NCBI RefSeq assembly: GCF_029873635.1
Contig: NC_080418.1
Coordinates: 10,306,062-10,370,061 of the forward strand
Length of the DNA stretch: 64,000 nt
Reading direction: 5' to 3'
DNA from: Malania oleifera
Taxonomy: Eukaryota > Streptophyta > Magnoliopsida > Santalales > Ximeniaceae
Numbering within the stretch: the stretch's first letter is position 1; each line of letters begins with the position of its first letter. Positions 51,507 to 61,785 of the stretch are shown here, one piece after another. A program made the position numbers and the translations under genes. The notes below the pieces were generated by a model. It saw only the letters and a list, made by a program, of their open reading frames with translations, ran no database searches and was not told the DNA's origin.

Positions 51507-52517
51507 CTCTAGTTATGCAAAGTATTATTTTTTTTATTTTAAATTTTTAAGCATTAAAAAAATTACTAATGTTTTTATTTTTTGCAATATTTGTATAAAA
51601 TAAATTTTTGCCAATAAAATTTTTTGGCATTATTTGGTTGTGATAATAGTTTTACTTTTCATTTATATATTTTTACAAAAAATTACAAATGTGCACCTAG
51701 TATTCGATTTTCTAAATTAGAAAATATTTTATATTATTTTTTAGATTTTTGACTTCTTTGCATACAGAACATAGAATTCATATCTTGGATTTTGATTTGT
51801 GTACATTATGTATTGAATATATTCCAAATTCATACAAATTCAAGTCCACACCCCAAAATATATGATTTCAAATATTATTTTATAGATATTTTGAAAAAAA
51901 AATTATTTTCAAATCTATAAATAAAAAATGAATTTTTTTTTCACAACTAAAATAACTTTTTTTATTTTCTATCTTTTTAATATGAATTTTGAAAAACAAA
52001 AAAAAAAAGGCTAAAACTTTTTGTAATTTTTTTTTTAAAAAATAAATTGATTTCTACGACTAAACGGGTACAAAAAAAAAAAAAAAAGATACAAACTTTA
52101 AAAAGTTTTGAAAACTTTATGGTCTCACTAAAAATTTGATTTTAAAATGCTTCATAAGTTTTTTTTTTCTTTTAAAATTTATTGCTTCATCATTTTTTCC
52201 TCGACATACATGCGAGTAAAATTTTAGAAAAAATACACTTATACTTATGTAAACTATAATAATTCGTTAGATTTAACTATTATTTATTAACAAGAAGAGA
52301 CTTTTTATAATTATAAAAATAAATTATGAGGCCTAAGTATAAACTTTAAAAAGTTTATGAAAGTATTTTTTGTAAATGATATAATTTAAGGGGCGTTTTA
52401 TATTGTTGCAAATTTAACCAATTTGAAAACACTGCCAAAAGAAAAATGCACGCTGTCGTTGTGAAAGAAAATGATTTCGTAAATTCGCCTTGCAGCGGGG
52501 ATGCACAGGGATAGCTT
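51507..52517. other. AT-rich spacer before the PPR gene
   Basis: Very AT-rich with many poly-A and poly-T runs. No gene, LTR or RNA recognised. The last 100-150 bases should contain the PPR promoter, but no distinct element stands out. Confidence 0.6.
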
Positions 52518-54416
52518 GTGAAGTGGAGGAAGGATGAAGGAGAAGAGAAAATGAGCTTGCGTTTTCCCAATTTTCACGCACGACACGCCTTGGAGGAAGC
52601 TGCAAAAGCCACCAAGCAAGTGTTTTGCCGCGCTCTGACGACCAATAACCACAAAGCTTCTTACTCAGATGACGATTTAGTCTACAGTAGCGACGAGAAG
52701 CTCCCGCCCAGCGCTGTTGATCTGGAACTTTTTGCTCAGTTGCAGCAAGATGGGTCTGCGCATAATCCTTACATCCTCAACAAGATTATATCATCTTGTG
52801 CGCAAACATCTTCTCTTTTTATGGGTATTCAGATTCATTCCGCCGTTATCAAGACGGGGTTCAGCTCTAATGTCTACATATGCAGCGCTTTAGTGGATAT
52901 GTACGGCAAGTGCAGTGTGATTTCAAGTGCTCATAAATTATTCGACGAAATGCCTCAAAGAAACGCAGTCACTTGGAATGTATTGATTTCTGGCTACCTT
53001 CATTCAGAGTGCCCCAAAACTGCTGTTGGGTTGTTGTTAGAAATGCTCAAAGAAGGGATAGCTCCGACGCCATTTAGCGCGTCTGCTTTGTTGGGTAGCA
53101 GCGCTCAATTAGAAGCAGAGGAGCTGGGGGCTCAGGTGCATGGTCTCTGTTTGAAAGCTGGGTTTTACTCTAATGTTGCTGTGGGAACAGGTTTAATCGT
53201 TATGTACTCAAAATGTTCGAAAGTTGGAGATTCAAGACGGGTTTTTGACGAAATGGCTGATAGGAATGTTATTACTTGGACTTCCATGGTTACGGGCTAT
53301 GCACACAACGAGAAACCTGATGAGGCGATGATTCTATTCAGAGAAACGCAACGTTTGGGCCTCAGATCAAATTATGTGACCTATAATAGTCTGCTGAGCT
53401 CATTTTGCAGTGCAGAAGATTTAGATCATTGCAAGCAAGTCCACTGCCGGATAATTTGGGAAGGTTTTGAGTCAAATGTATATTTAGCAGCCACCCTCTT
53501 GACTGTATATTCAGAATGTAGTGGCAATTTGGAGGACTTTCACAAGATTTGTTTGGGTATTACCAGATGGGATCAAGTCTCATGGAATGCCATCATTGCT
53601 GGTTTTTCTAATTTAGGAAATGGTGAGGAAGCCCTAAAATGCTTCTCTAAAATGAGGCAGGCTGGCATCCATGTGGACTCCTTCACGTTTACAAGCATAT
53701 TAAAAGCGATAGGAAGTATTCCAGCCCTTCAAGAGGGAAAGCACACCCATGCTTCAGTATTCAAAACAGGGTACGCTTCTAATACATACGTTCAAAATGG
53801 ACTTGTTGCAATGTATGCAAGATGCGGTGCAATTAGTGATTCGAAGAGGGTTTTCTGGTCAATGGAGAAACGTGATTTGATCTCATGGAATTCCCTTCTG
53901 TCGGGATGTGCCTACCATGGAAATGGAAGGGAGGCTGTTGAAGTGTTTGAACAAATGAGAAATTCTGGGGTAAAACCGGATAACACCAGCTTCCTTGCCG
54001 TGATTTCTGCATGTAGCCATGTTGGGTTGCTCGATAAAGGACTTGAGTACTTCAATTTGATGAGAAATTATGCGCTGTTCGAACCCCCCAAAGTAGAGCA
54101 CTATGCTTGTATTGTTGATCTTTATGGTCGAGCGGGGTGTCTCCACGAAGCAGAAGCCTTTATCAATAATATGCCAATAGAGCCTGGACCATCAGTTTAC
54201 AAGACTCTGCTCAGTGCTTGTCGAGTTCATGGAAATAGAGAAATTGCTGTACGTTCTGCAAAGAAGCTTTTGAATCTGTACCCTGATGATCCTGCTTCAT
54301 ACCTTCTACTATCAAATGTGTTGGCTGAGGGGGGTTCTTGGGATGGAGTAGCATGGGTGAGGAAGATCATGCATGTTAGCAGAGTGAAGAAAATTCCTGG
54401 TTTTAGTTGGATTTGA
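52518..54416 (+). CDS. Pentatricopeptide repeat protein, PLS class, E domain cut short
   Basis: Intronless, 632 residues. PLS-class PPR proteins bind organellar RNA one base per repeat and act in editing, splicing or processing. The N-terminus (MSLRFPNFHARHALEEAAK, from the second Met at 52551) is basic and Arg-rich, compatible with an organelle targeting peptide, so that Met may be the real start. Repeats run from about residue 85 to 520, with signature runs such as IHSAVIKTGFSSNVYICSAL, LVDMYGKCSVISSAHKLFDEM and VTWNVLISGY. The E-motif region begins near residue 550 (GPSVYKTLLSACRVHGN). It stops at KIPGFSWI, where relatives usually continue with Glu-Val and an E+ or DYW part. Just beyond, the same frame continues with family-like residues (see 54417-54506). 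Probably expressed but C-terminally shortened; I cannot name the orthologue. Confidence 0.93.
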   Translation: MKWRKDEGEEKMSLRFPNFHARHALEEAAKATKQVFCRALTTNNHKASYSDDDLVYSSDEKLPPSAVDLELFAQLQQDGSAHNPYILNKIISSCAQTSSLFMGIQIHSAVIKTGFSSNVYICSALVDMYGKCSVISSAHKLFDEMPQRNAVTWNVLISGYLHSECPKTAVGLLLEMLKEGIAPTPFSASALLGSSAQLEAEELGAQVHGLCLKAGFYSNVAVGTGLIVMYSKCSKVGDSRRVFDEMADRNVITWTSMVTGYAHNEKPDEAMILFRETQRLGLRSNYVTYNSLLSSFCSAEDLDHCKQVHCRIIWEGFESNVYLAATLLTVYSECSGNLEDFHKICLGITRWDQVSWNAIIAGFSNLGNGEEALKCFSKMRQAGIHVDSFTFTSILKAIGSIPALQEGKHTHASVFKTGYASNTYVQNGLVAMYARCGAISDSKRVFWSMEKRDLISWNSLLSGCAYHGNGREAVEVFEQMRNSGVKPDNTSFLAVISACSHVGLLDKGLEYFNLMRNYALFEPPKVEHYACIVDLYGRAGCLHEAEAFINNMPIEPGPSVYKTLLSACRVHGNREIAVRSAKKLLNLYPDDPASYLLLSNVLAEGGSWDGVAWVRKIMHVSRVKKIPGFSWI

Positions 54417-54506
54417 GTTTAGAAAGAGGGAATGACTACTTTTGTGCTCCGTGGAAGCAGTAAAGCAACCCTGAACTGGCATCATCCTAATGAAACAGGC
54501 AGCTGA
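54417..54506 (+). pseudogene. Untranslated in-frame tail of the PPR gene
   Basis: After TGA 54414-54416 the same frame reads Val, TAG (54420-54422), then KEGMTTFVLRGSSKATLNWH and on to TGA at 54504-54506. The residues resemble the E-region continuation of PLS proteins (SWIEV...TFV), with both stops at places where relatives have Glu or a similar residue. This suggests recent loss of about 30 residues, or stop codons that are recoded or sequencing errors. Confidence 0.6.
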
Positions 54507-55680
54507 TACTTAGCTCGTTCCTCTGGAAAGGTAGACAGGTTGACAGAAATTTAGGGACTGCCCTTATGTTTGTGCTCCAGGGGATGAGCTGATTCAGGTG
54601 AGAGAAAATTACATGAAAGTTCCACGAAATTGTGACCCTAAATATAATCAAGTTATGGCTTTCAGGATAGAGCTTTGGAAATCTGAAGTTTTATGAGAAG
54701 TACAGGAATGAGGTTTCGCTTCTTCAAGCAGAGATGGGGCTCAATTTCATTTGGTTTCATCAATCGGCATTTTGGGGCTGAAAAAAATGTCAATCATGGA
54801 ACTTATATTTCTGGTGCGCAGGAAATGCGGTTCTATCGTATTATGCATTTGCGCGGGACAGGTGGAAACTTCTACTGTTGCATCCTACTTGTGTGATGAT
54901 AAATTTTTATGTAGGGTGTACTGCCTTGCATTTGCTTGAAACAGTTTCCAAAGCTGACTCCTTGCACCTGATTCATCCCCTTGAATAACAGGTTTGCCTG
55001 CAAGTCCGTCTTTGAATTTATGATTGAGGAGTGAAAACTAATGAAGACAGGTAATTGCTTAGACAGGAAGAAACAAACCAACCCACTTGTCCTGATTGAG
55101 GTGATTGAAAAAAGAAAGAAATGGCAGCCCTTTTTGTTCAGGGACATCTCCAAATCTAATGTTTAAATTCCAAATCTTAGTCAAATCCTTAATTAATATG
55201 TCACCAGAGAATCAGAGATTAATTAAATTCCAAGGGAAACTGCTTAAAAGTACAATGCCCTCAACTCCTCAAATAAGGAGACCTCAATCCCTGTGATTAT
55301 GCAATTTCCGCCAAATATGGTAACAAAATTCTCAGTTCATCAAACCATTGTGCCAACCTTAAATCTCCTGACATACAAGTGTACCAATTTCCACTATTTT
55401 TGGGCAAAATAAAACAGGTCTCTCTCTCTCTCTAAACATATAGTTTTTCCAGGACTAAAGGACTAATGAAGCTAAGTTTTGTATTTATTTTATTTTATTT
55501 TGGTGGGCAGGGCATTCTTGGGGTATTGGCCTAGAAAGAGAAGAAAGTTTGCTATTTAAGGCATGAGGCTAAGGATGAGGAAGACAGTTGCAGCAGTTAT
55601 AGTCAATTGCTATTTCAGAAGGCAACCATTGGTGAGCTGCAAAGTGGCAAGTAGCAGAACATAGGGCCTTATGCATTCCA
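54507..55680. other. Intergenic DNA between PPR and LTI65-like genes
   Basis: No gene or repeat recognised. A short CT run lies near 55420-55435. Short open frames have no family resemblance. Confidence 0.55.
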
Positions 55681-55690
55681 ACACGTGTAA
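55680..55690 (+). promoter_or_regulatory. ABRE/G-box-like element upstream of the LTI65-like gene
   Basis: AACACGTGTAA contains an ACGTGT core, about 140 bases before the start codon. ABA-response genes of this family commonly have such ABREs; function here is inferred. Confidence 0.45.
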
Positions 55691-55824
55691 AAAAGGAGCC
55701 CACGAGCTTGTTACCTCATTTTTGGTAGATGAACCGTGGCTTTAGGATAGTTTATCCATAAGAACCCCAGAAACTAGTGCGTGACCAGCCTTCATTTTCA
55801 CTTAAATTTCCCTCTCTGATAAAA

Positions 55825-57694
55825 ATGCAGGAGAGACGGCTCGAAAGGCACCCGGAAATTGCAGCAATGGCTCAACTAGATGGGACACAGAGATTCAACG
55901 AGAACCCCCAAATTTCTACCATCCCAACTATAGAACAACTTCTCCAAGGTAAATCCATTCCATTGCAATGTGGGAAATCTGAAAGACTATGGGAAACAAC
56001 TTATTAATGGCGTGGGTTAGCAAAAACAGGGAACTAGAAAATGTTCCTGAGGAGAATCTCATGTTACTTTTCCTTTAGAAAATGGAATAATCGGGAACAA
56101 GCAACACCATTTTAGGGAAATGACCATGCAAAAGTTGACGCTATGATACATTATCATGATGAAATTAATGTATGAACATTCTTTTTGTATTCCGTGTTCG
56201 TTAGAATAACACAATTTTGTATATTCATATGCATTAGAATGGCACTTCCTTTTCTTTCAGAAGGTATCATAGTAATAATTATTTCATTGACATCCTTTTC
56301 CATTTAGCAAACAAACCATAATCTAATTTATGCTACCTAATTCTACTTAGAACTAGAGTTGCTAGCCATTTGGTTTTTGCAATAAATGTATCTCTGTTTG
56401 ACCTCAGAACTTGTGGGGAAAACAGTGCACTGTCTTGTAACAAAGTTAAAATGTAATTAAACCAGGCGAAGACTGGAGCTGGTCAGAAAGCAACTCACCC
56501 ACCTCTGGAAAGGATCACCATGAAGAAGGTCATGCACATCCTAACAAGAGATCAGTCCTTGCAAGAGTGAGGGAGAAGGCCAGAAAATGGCGACAGAGTC
56601 GGGGGAAGAAGAAGCAGAGCTATGAGGGTGCCACCATGCCCTCATGCGACGTTAGCTTGGGTGCCGAGGATGAGGAGAATGAACAAGATGCTGAATATTT
56701 TGGAGCCCCAAGTAACATCTCTAACGCCTCTCTCCACAATGCTTAATGTAGAAGTGTTCTGATTTTAATATTGTCACATTGAAATATGGTCACTTCACAC
56801 CTATTTGATGAAAAAAGTCAATTTTTTACCTTCAGCACTTGGGATAAGCCAATCTATTGAGCTATTAAGAATAATTTGGATTATCTTTCAATTAGATATT
56901 AATTTTAACTTTCATAAGTCCTGGCTGCAAGAAGACTAGTACTTTTATCCCCTTTGTTCCCTTATTAGCATAAATTTTCATGATCTACACCCCCCCCCCC
57001 CCCCCCCAAATTTTTTTTTCTAGTGTATGAATCAGAGTTGGCACCAGAAGGGTACAAGGAGGCTGCAAGGCTGCATCCGAGAACAGTTCCTGTGACATCT
57101 GAGAAGCACGATTTGGATAGCAGCGGTACAAGAGACGATGCCGAACAAGGAAAAGAGACCAAAACAATAACCGAAACTGTGACTGAGAAGCTGGCACCTG
57201 CATATGCAACTGTGGCAGAAGCAACCCACACAATTGCTTCAAAAATTCAAAGCCTGACCGTAAAATCTCCAACAGCATCTTCGACCCCAGAACAAAGTAG
57301 CGGCAGTGAGCAAAAGTGGGATAAAGGGGTTTCAGTGAAGGAATATCTGATGCACAAGCTCGAACCAGGGGAAGATGAGAGAGCACTTTCTCAAGTCATT
57401 TCTGAGGCAATTAGTCCAAGGAAAGCTCCTGGTGAAATGGGTATGGTGGAGAAAGTAAAAGGTGCTGTTACTTCACTGCTTCAGGCTGAGTCACCCTCCC
57501 AATCCACAATGGCAATTTCAAACTCTTCATCTCAGATTCCCATCTCTACCAATGCTCATGAAGGTAAGTAGCATTTTCAAGTAATTGTTGCATGACTTTT
57601 CTAGTTTTAAATGTAACAAGTCATTGCTGATAAGCTTCTTTACATTGCAGCTGTTGATGAAGAAAATCATGGAAGGATACTGCAAACCAACTGA
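55825..57694 (+). CDS. LTI65: LTI65/RD29-type low-temperature and ABA-induced protein
   Basis: Four exons with GT-AG introns: 55825-55948, 56466-56711, 57024-57563, 57651-57694 (TGA), giving 317 residues. Hydrophilic stress protein of the CAP160/RD29 family; biochemical role unknown, expression usually induced by cold, drought and ABA. Marks in order: N-terminal RRLERHPE; the basic block RSVLARVREKARKWRQSRGK (about residues 67-86), equivalent to KKSVLKKVK in relatives; a CAP160-type GAPMYESELAPEGYKEAAR; an Ala/Thr-rich helical stretch ETVTEKLAPAYATVAEATHT; and the C-terminal GVSVKEYLMHKLEPGEDERA plus SQVISEAI. It is about half the length of Arabidopsis LTI65 (about 600 residues), with fewer repeats in the middle. 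A homopolymer C run (56989-57007) lies in intron 2 close to the acceptor. An ATG 45 bases further in (Met16) is an alternative start. Confidence 0.88.
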
Positions 57695-58430
57695 AACCAG
57701 AACATTTCTTCTACTGCAGATGAAGAATATAAATTTTTTTTTTTTGGGGGATTCACCGTTGGAGTTGTGTGTAATAATAATGGAGTAGTGAGTGTATGTG
57801 AAGATAGGTTTCTCTATCTACAAAAGCTGTGTCCTCTGTATTTATCTATATGATGTATATTAGCAGCTTAATAGCGATTGAATTGAATGAGCTTATTCAA
57901 TTTTGTTGACCCACTGAAGATCCTTCCATCATTATTACTTCACGAGGATTTTAAATTTCTGTTCTCTTTTATAGCTCTTTTTATAAACAATCTTCTTTTG
58001 AAAAGATACTCTAAGACACATACATATAAACTCTATTCTCTTATATTAATTATTAAAACCAAACCCTACAGTTTTCATTCACTTTAATATGCTAATTGAC
58101 TCCTTTACAAACTGCAATACACACATCGGCATAAATTGCAATAAGACAAAAAAAAAAAAAAAAAAAAAAATCATACACTGCATACCTGTTCTTCTTCAAA
58201 AAATTGGATTTTAAAATTTGCTTTAACATGTTAATAAAATAATATTTCGATAATAAACTTGCACAATTTCAAGTAATATCTCCTTACGAATCTTTGAAAA
58301 AAAAAAATCAATCGCATATAGCCCACATACTTTTCCGTTAAATTCTTTTTGGTTCAAATAAATTCATTTTTTGTTCAATATTTTCGTCTTTTAGTTTTAG
58401 GAGTTAAATTGATAATGTTAGAGCTAAGTA
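57695..58430. other. 3' UTR of LTI65-like gene and AT-rich spacer
   Basis: The first roughly 150 bases are probable 3' untranslated sequence. The rest is AT-rich, with a poly-A run at 58147-58170. No gene seen. Confidence 0.55.
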
Positions 58431-58439
58431 TTTCTAAAC

Positions 58440-58650
58440 TTCGGCAAACAATTCATTTTGTAACTCTTCTGGCATGCTTTCATCATTGAATTCATCACTA
58501 CTATAACCATTAACAGATTTGGATGAGAAGCTTTCCTCATCATCCCAAGCCATATAGCAAGTATAAGCAACCTCTTGGTCACTTGATTCATTATCGGACC
58601 ACGTACATTTTTGTGTTGATTCTTGTTACTTTCAGATATACTGCGTGTGT
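58440..58650 (-). mobile_element. Ty1/copia gag scrap
   Basis: The minus strand reads an acidic stretch with WSDNESSDQEVAYTCYMAWD and further D/E/S-rich sequence. This resembles the acidic region after the zinc knuckle in some copia gag proteins. Only about 200 bases remain, with no LTRs nearby. Old fragment. Confidence 0.5.
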
Positions 58651-58739
58651 GAATTATATTTTGGGGCTTCATTGTTTGCTGCATTTATAAATTCCATTGT
58701 GCAATCCTATACTCTTTTCACAACACGCTGTCTATATGG

Positions 58740-59268
58740 CAACGAGTGTCTCATTATTATTTTTTTTTAAATTTAATATATATATTATTATTTTCCTTTT
58801 ATTTTATTTTCTTTTATTTTCCCCCTTTCTCCCTCTCTCTCTCTCTCTCTCTCCCCTAACCCACTCTCTCTTTCTCTATCAACCTCCGACCAAGACCACC
58901 ACTAACGACTGTTAAGTCCTTCTCTCTCTTTGACTCACATTTCACTCTCTTTTCCATCTCTCATTTCTTTATCTCTCTCTCCCACCTCCCTTATCTCTCA
59001 TCATGTTTTTTCTCTCATTTTTCATCTCTCATTTGTTTGTTTTGCTTCATATTTTACCTCTCTCTGTCTCATTTTTCAGGTTTGGATTCCGTGAGAGCAT
59101 TGAGCTCTCTACCAATAGATCACAGGGCATAATTCCAAATCACCCAAAGATAAATCCCCTTTTATCCTATCATCATTTAAACTTTTTTTTTTGCTTCAAT
59201 TTGATTTATTTTGGGGGATTTCTCTAGATTTCGTGAATTTTCCTAGCATCTTTCTAGTGAACCAAACA
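58740..59268. other. CT-rich, AT-rich spacer
   Basis: Long pyrimidine-rich runs with CT repeats (58835-59010). No coding feature supported. Confidence 0.5.
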
Positions 59269-61785
59269 TGTAGAAACCTAGAAAATTTTAATTTATGAAA
59301 GTAATAAAAGAAAAGAAAAGAAAGAGAAAGAAAAGAAGGAAAAAGAGGGGGCATCAGCAGAGATTCGTCGACGAACCCATGGTCTTCGCCGACAAATTTC
59401 CTTCTAGGTCTAGTCGACAAAGTACACGTGTCTCATCGACGAGGAGATACCGAGAGCAGAGAATTTCAGGCTATTAAGGGTTCATTGACGAACCCATTAC
59501 ATTCATCGATGAACGCTCTTTTGTGGTTCGTCGACGAATACACGTGTCTCGTCGACGAATGCACGTGGCCAGTGGTTTATATATATGTTAAAATTAGATT
59601 TCAACGAGAAAATTCATTTCCTCTTCACTCTCTCACTCACTCTCTCTCTCTCTCTCTCTAGCCTTCGGTTCCTCCCCCCTTCTCTCTTCGATTGCGGCCC
59701 CATTTTAGCCCGTTTCAACGATCAGAAGCCACCACGGGGTTCGTGGGGAGATTCTCTACAATTTAACTGGAGCGGATTGTTGATTTGGAGTCCTTAGACA
59801 CCACTCCAAAATCAGGGTAAATAAGGTATTTTATGATTTAAGTGTTTATTTGGAGTATATAGGGCCTAGGAAATGCAAAATGAGAAACATTCTGAGCGTT
59901 AAGTTGATTGATTTAGGGAAAATGTGAATTTTAGGGTTTTGAGATTCAAACGCCACGGGCGTAGGATTTAGGTTTTAGCGGGCCTCTCAGTAAGTGAGGT
60001 AAGAGGAATAAATTATAACAACTATTTTTGAGAAATGAATTTTTGATTTAAAGTATGTGAAAATTAAATATGATATTTTGCCTTTGGTCATTATGTTATA
60101 AATATTAGATAAAAATTGTGTGACTTGAGAAATATGAGATAACAGGTTTATATTAGGAATGTAATTGAAATTGGGGTATATGATTTGCGTTGAGAAAAAT
60201 GAGATTATGAAATATATATACTGAACTGTTTTATACAGAAATGAAGTTATGGCAATTTAATTATGTTTTATATACATAATTATGATGAAATGAGATTTTT
60301 ATATGGAAATGTGTGTGTGTGTGTGTGTGTGTATGTGTGTGTGTGTGTGTGTGCAATTTACTAGGAAATAATGAAATGTGGTATATTGATATGCTTTATT
60401 GAGAAATGTTGAAATACGTGAGATGAGATATACACTATTATAAGAATGGAATGTGTACAGAAAATAATGAGAATACTACTAATGTGATGGGATGAATGTG
60501 AATACTGAAATGTGAATACTGAATTGAGAATATTGAAATGTGAATATGGAAATGTGGGAATGAGTACTTAGATAGACTATTGTTGATAGAGAGCACAGTA
60601 CCGTTGCTAGTGAGGTGATAGTACAACCACACGGTCTCGTGGAGAGTGTGGCGAGACAGTAAAATGGGCTTGTGAAGGGTTGTAATGCCCTCCTAGTGTC
60701 CGGACCAGGATTGGGTAGGCCATTCATACTACAGACACGTTCCCCCTTGATCTAACTAGGTAGACCAACCGTGGTTAAGTCTAGCCTTCAGGCCACACAA
60801 CCTAGTCATGGGGGGAAGCATGATGATGAGATGGGAATAACCTCAGGACATCCATGAGTTATAGACACGTAGTGGATTCTATACTGGCAGAAACTTATGA
60901 GTTGGATTGTGATTACTCATTACAGACACGATAATGAACAGCCATAGGTTACAAACACGTTGTGAAATATACTATAGGATACCCATGGGCTAGAATGTGA
61001 AATGGAAATGACAAAGAAAAGCTTATGAAAGCTATTAAAATATGAATATAAGAAAGAAAAATTTATGAAAGAAAATGTGAACATGATTTTGAGAAATAAG
61101 AAAGTACGTATATGATTATGAAAATGATAAGAGAGCTCTTGAAAAATATGTTTTACACACATATATGATTATGAGTACATATCTATATATTTTCTCCCAA
61201 CTGTTATATGTATTAAAATGGAATGTGATATGATGGAATTGAACTCATACTGCCACACACTGTGAACAATTTATTTTGTCTTACTGAGAGGTGTCTAGCC
61301 CAAATATTTTAATATTTCAGGGAACCGTAACAAACCAGGAGATAGAGCTCCGAGATAGAGGGGAGCTGGTACCCTGGTAGACAGGGTTAGCATTTTGTGT
61401 TAGGGAATGTGTTTGTGCAATCCCCTAGGGTATATTGTGGACTTTTGGGGATGTATATCGATGTATAGAACTTTGGTTATTTGTATTTTGGATGGTATGT
61501 AAATATGGACTTCCATTGTTAGGTATGCTCTTATATGATGGACTAATTACCCAGTATCCCACTTCGGGTCGGATCTTGATGATATATGATATTAGGGTTT
61601 TGATATGAGAAATGATGATAATTATTATTGTTTATATAAAGTATTTAAATAAATGGTCGAAAAATCAGGTCGTGACATTTTGGTATCAGAGCCTAGGATG
61701 CTAGATTTTGCAGATTTTAGTAAACAGTGGAATACAATACTAGAGTAATGGATTTTGATGAGAGAAGAGGATGGGTAGATTGGGA
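59269..61785 (+). mobile_element. Ty3/gypsy element G4: LTR, primer-binding site and short leader only
   Basis: LTR 59269-61676 (TGTAGAAACC...GGTCGTGACA, about 2.4 kb), followed by TTTTGGTATCAGAGCC (61677-61692) and about 90 bases of leader. The next LTR then begins in reverse orientation. Palindrome cluster at 59362-59560, TATA-like TTTATATATATG at 59577, CT tract to 59660. Splice-like signals: GTAAAT near 59817, TTTTAG ending about 59935, GTAAGAGG at 59999, ATTTCAG ending 61320. A GT microsatellite lies at 60308-60353, and the AGGCCACACAACCTAGTCATG module near 60790. No gag or pol remains in the window. Confidence 0.85.
60308..60353. repeat. (GT)n microsatellite in G4's LTR
   Basis: About 46 bases of GT with one interruption. 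Confidence 0.95.

Noticed and set aside
58697-58915. Hydrophobic open frame of 72 codons.
   Set aside because: AT- and CT-rich low-complexity sequence; hydrophobicity follows from base composition.
61677-61694. TGGTATCAGAGCC as part of a tRNA gene.
   Set aside because: Only the 3' end complement of tRNA-Met is present, at LTR edges; these are primer-binding sites.
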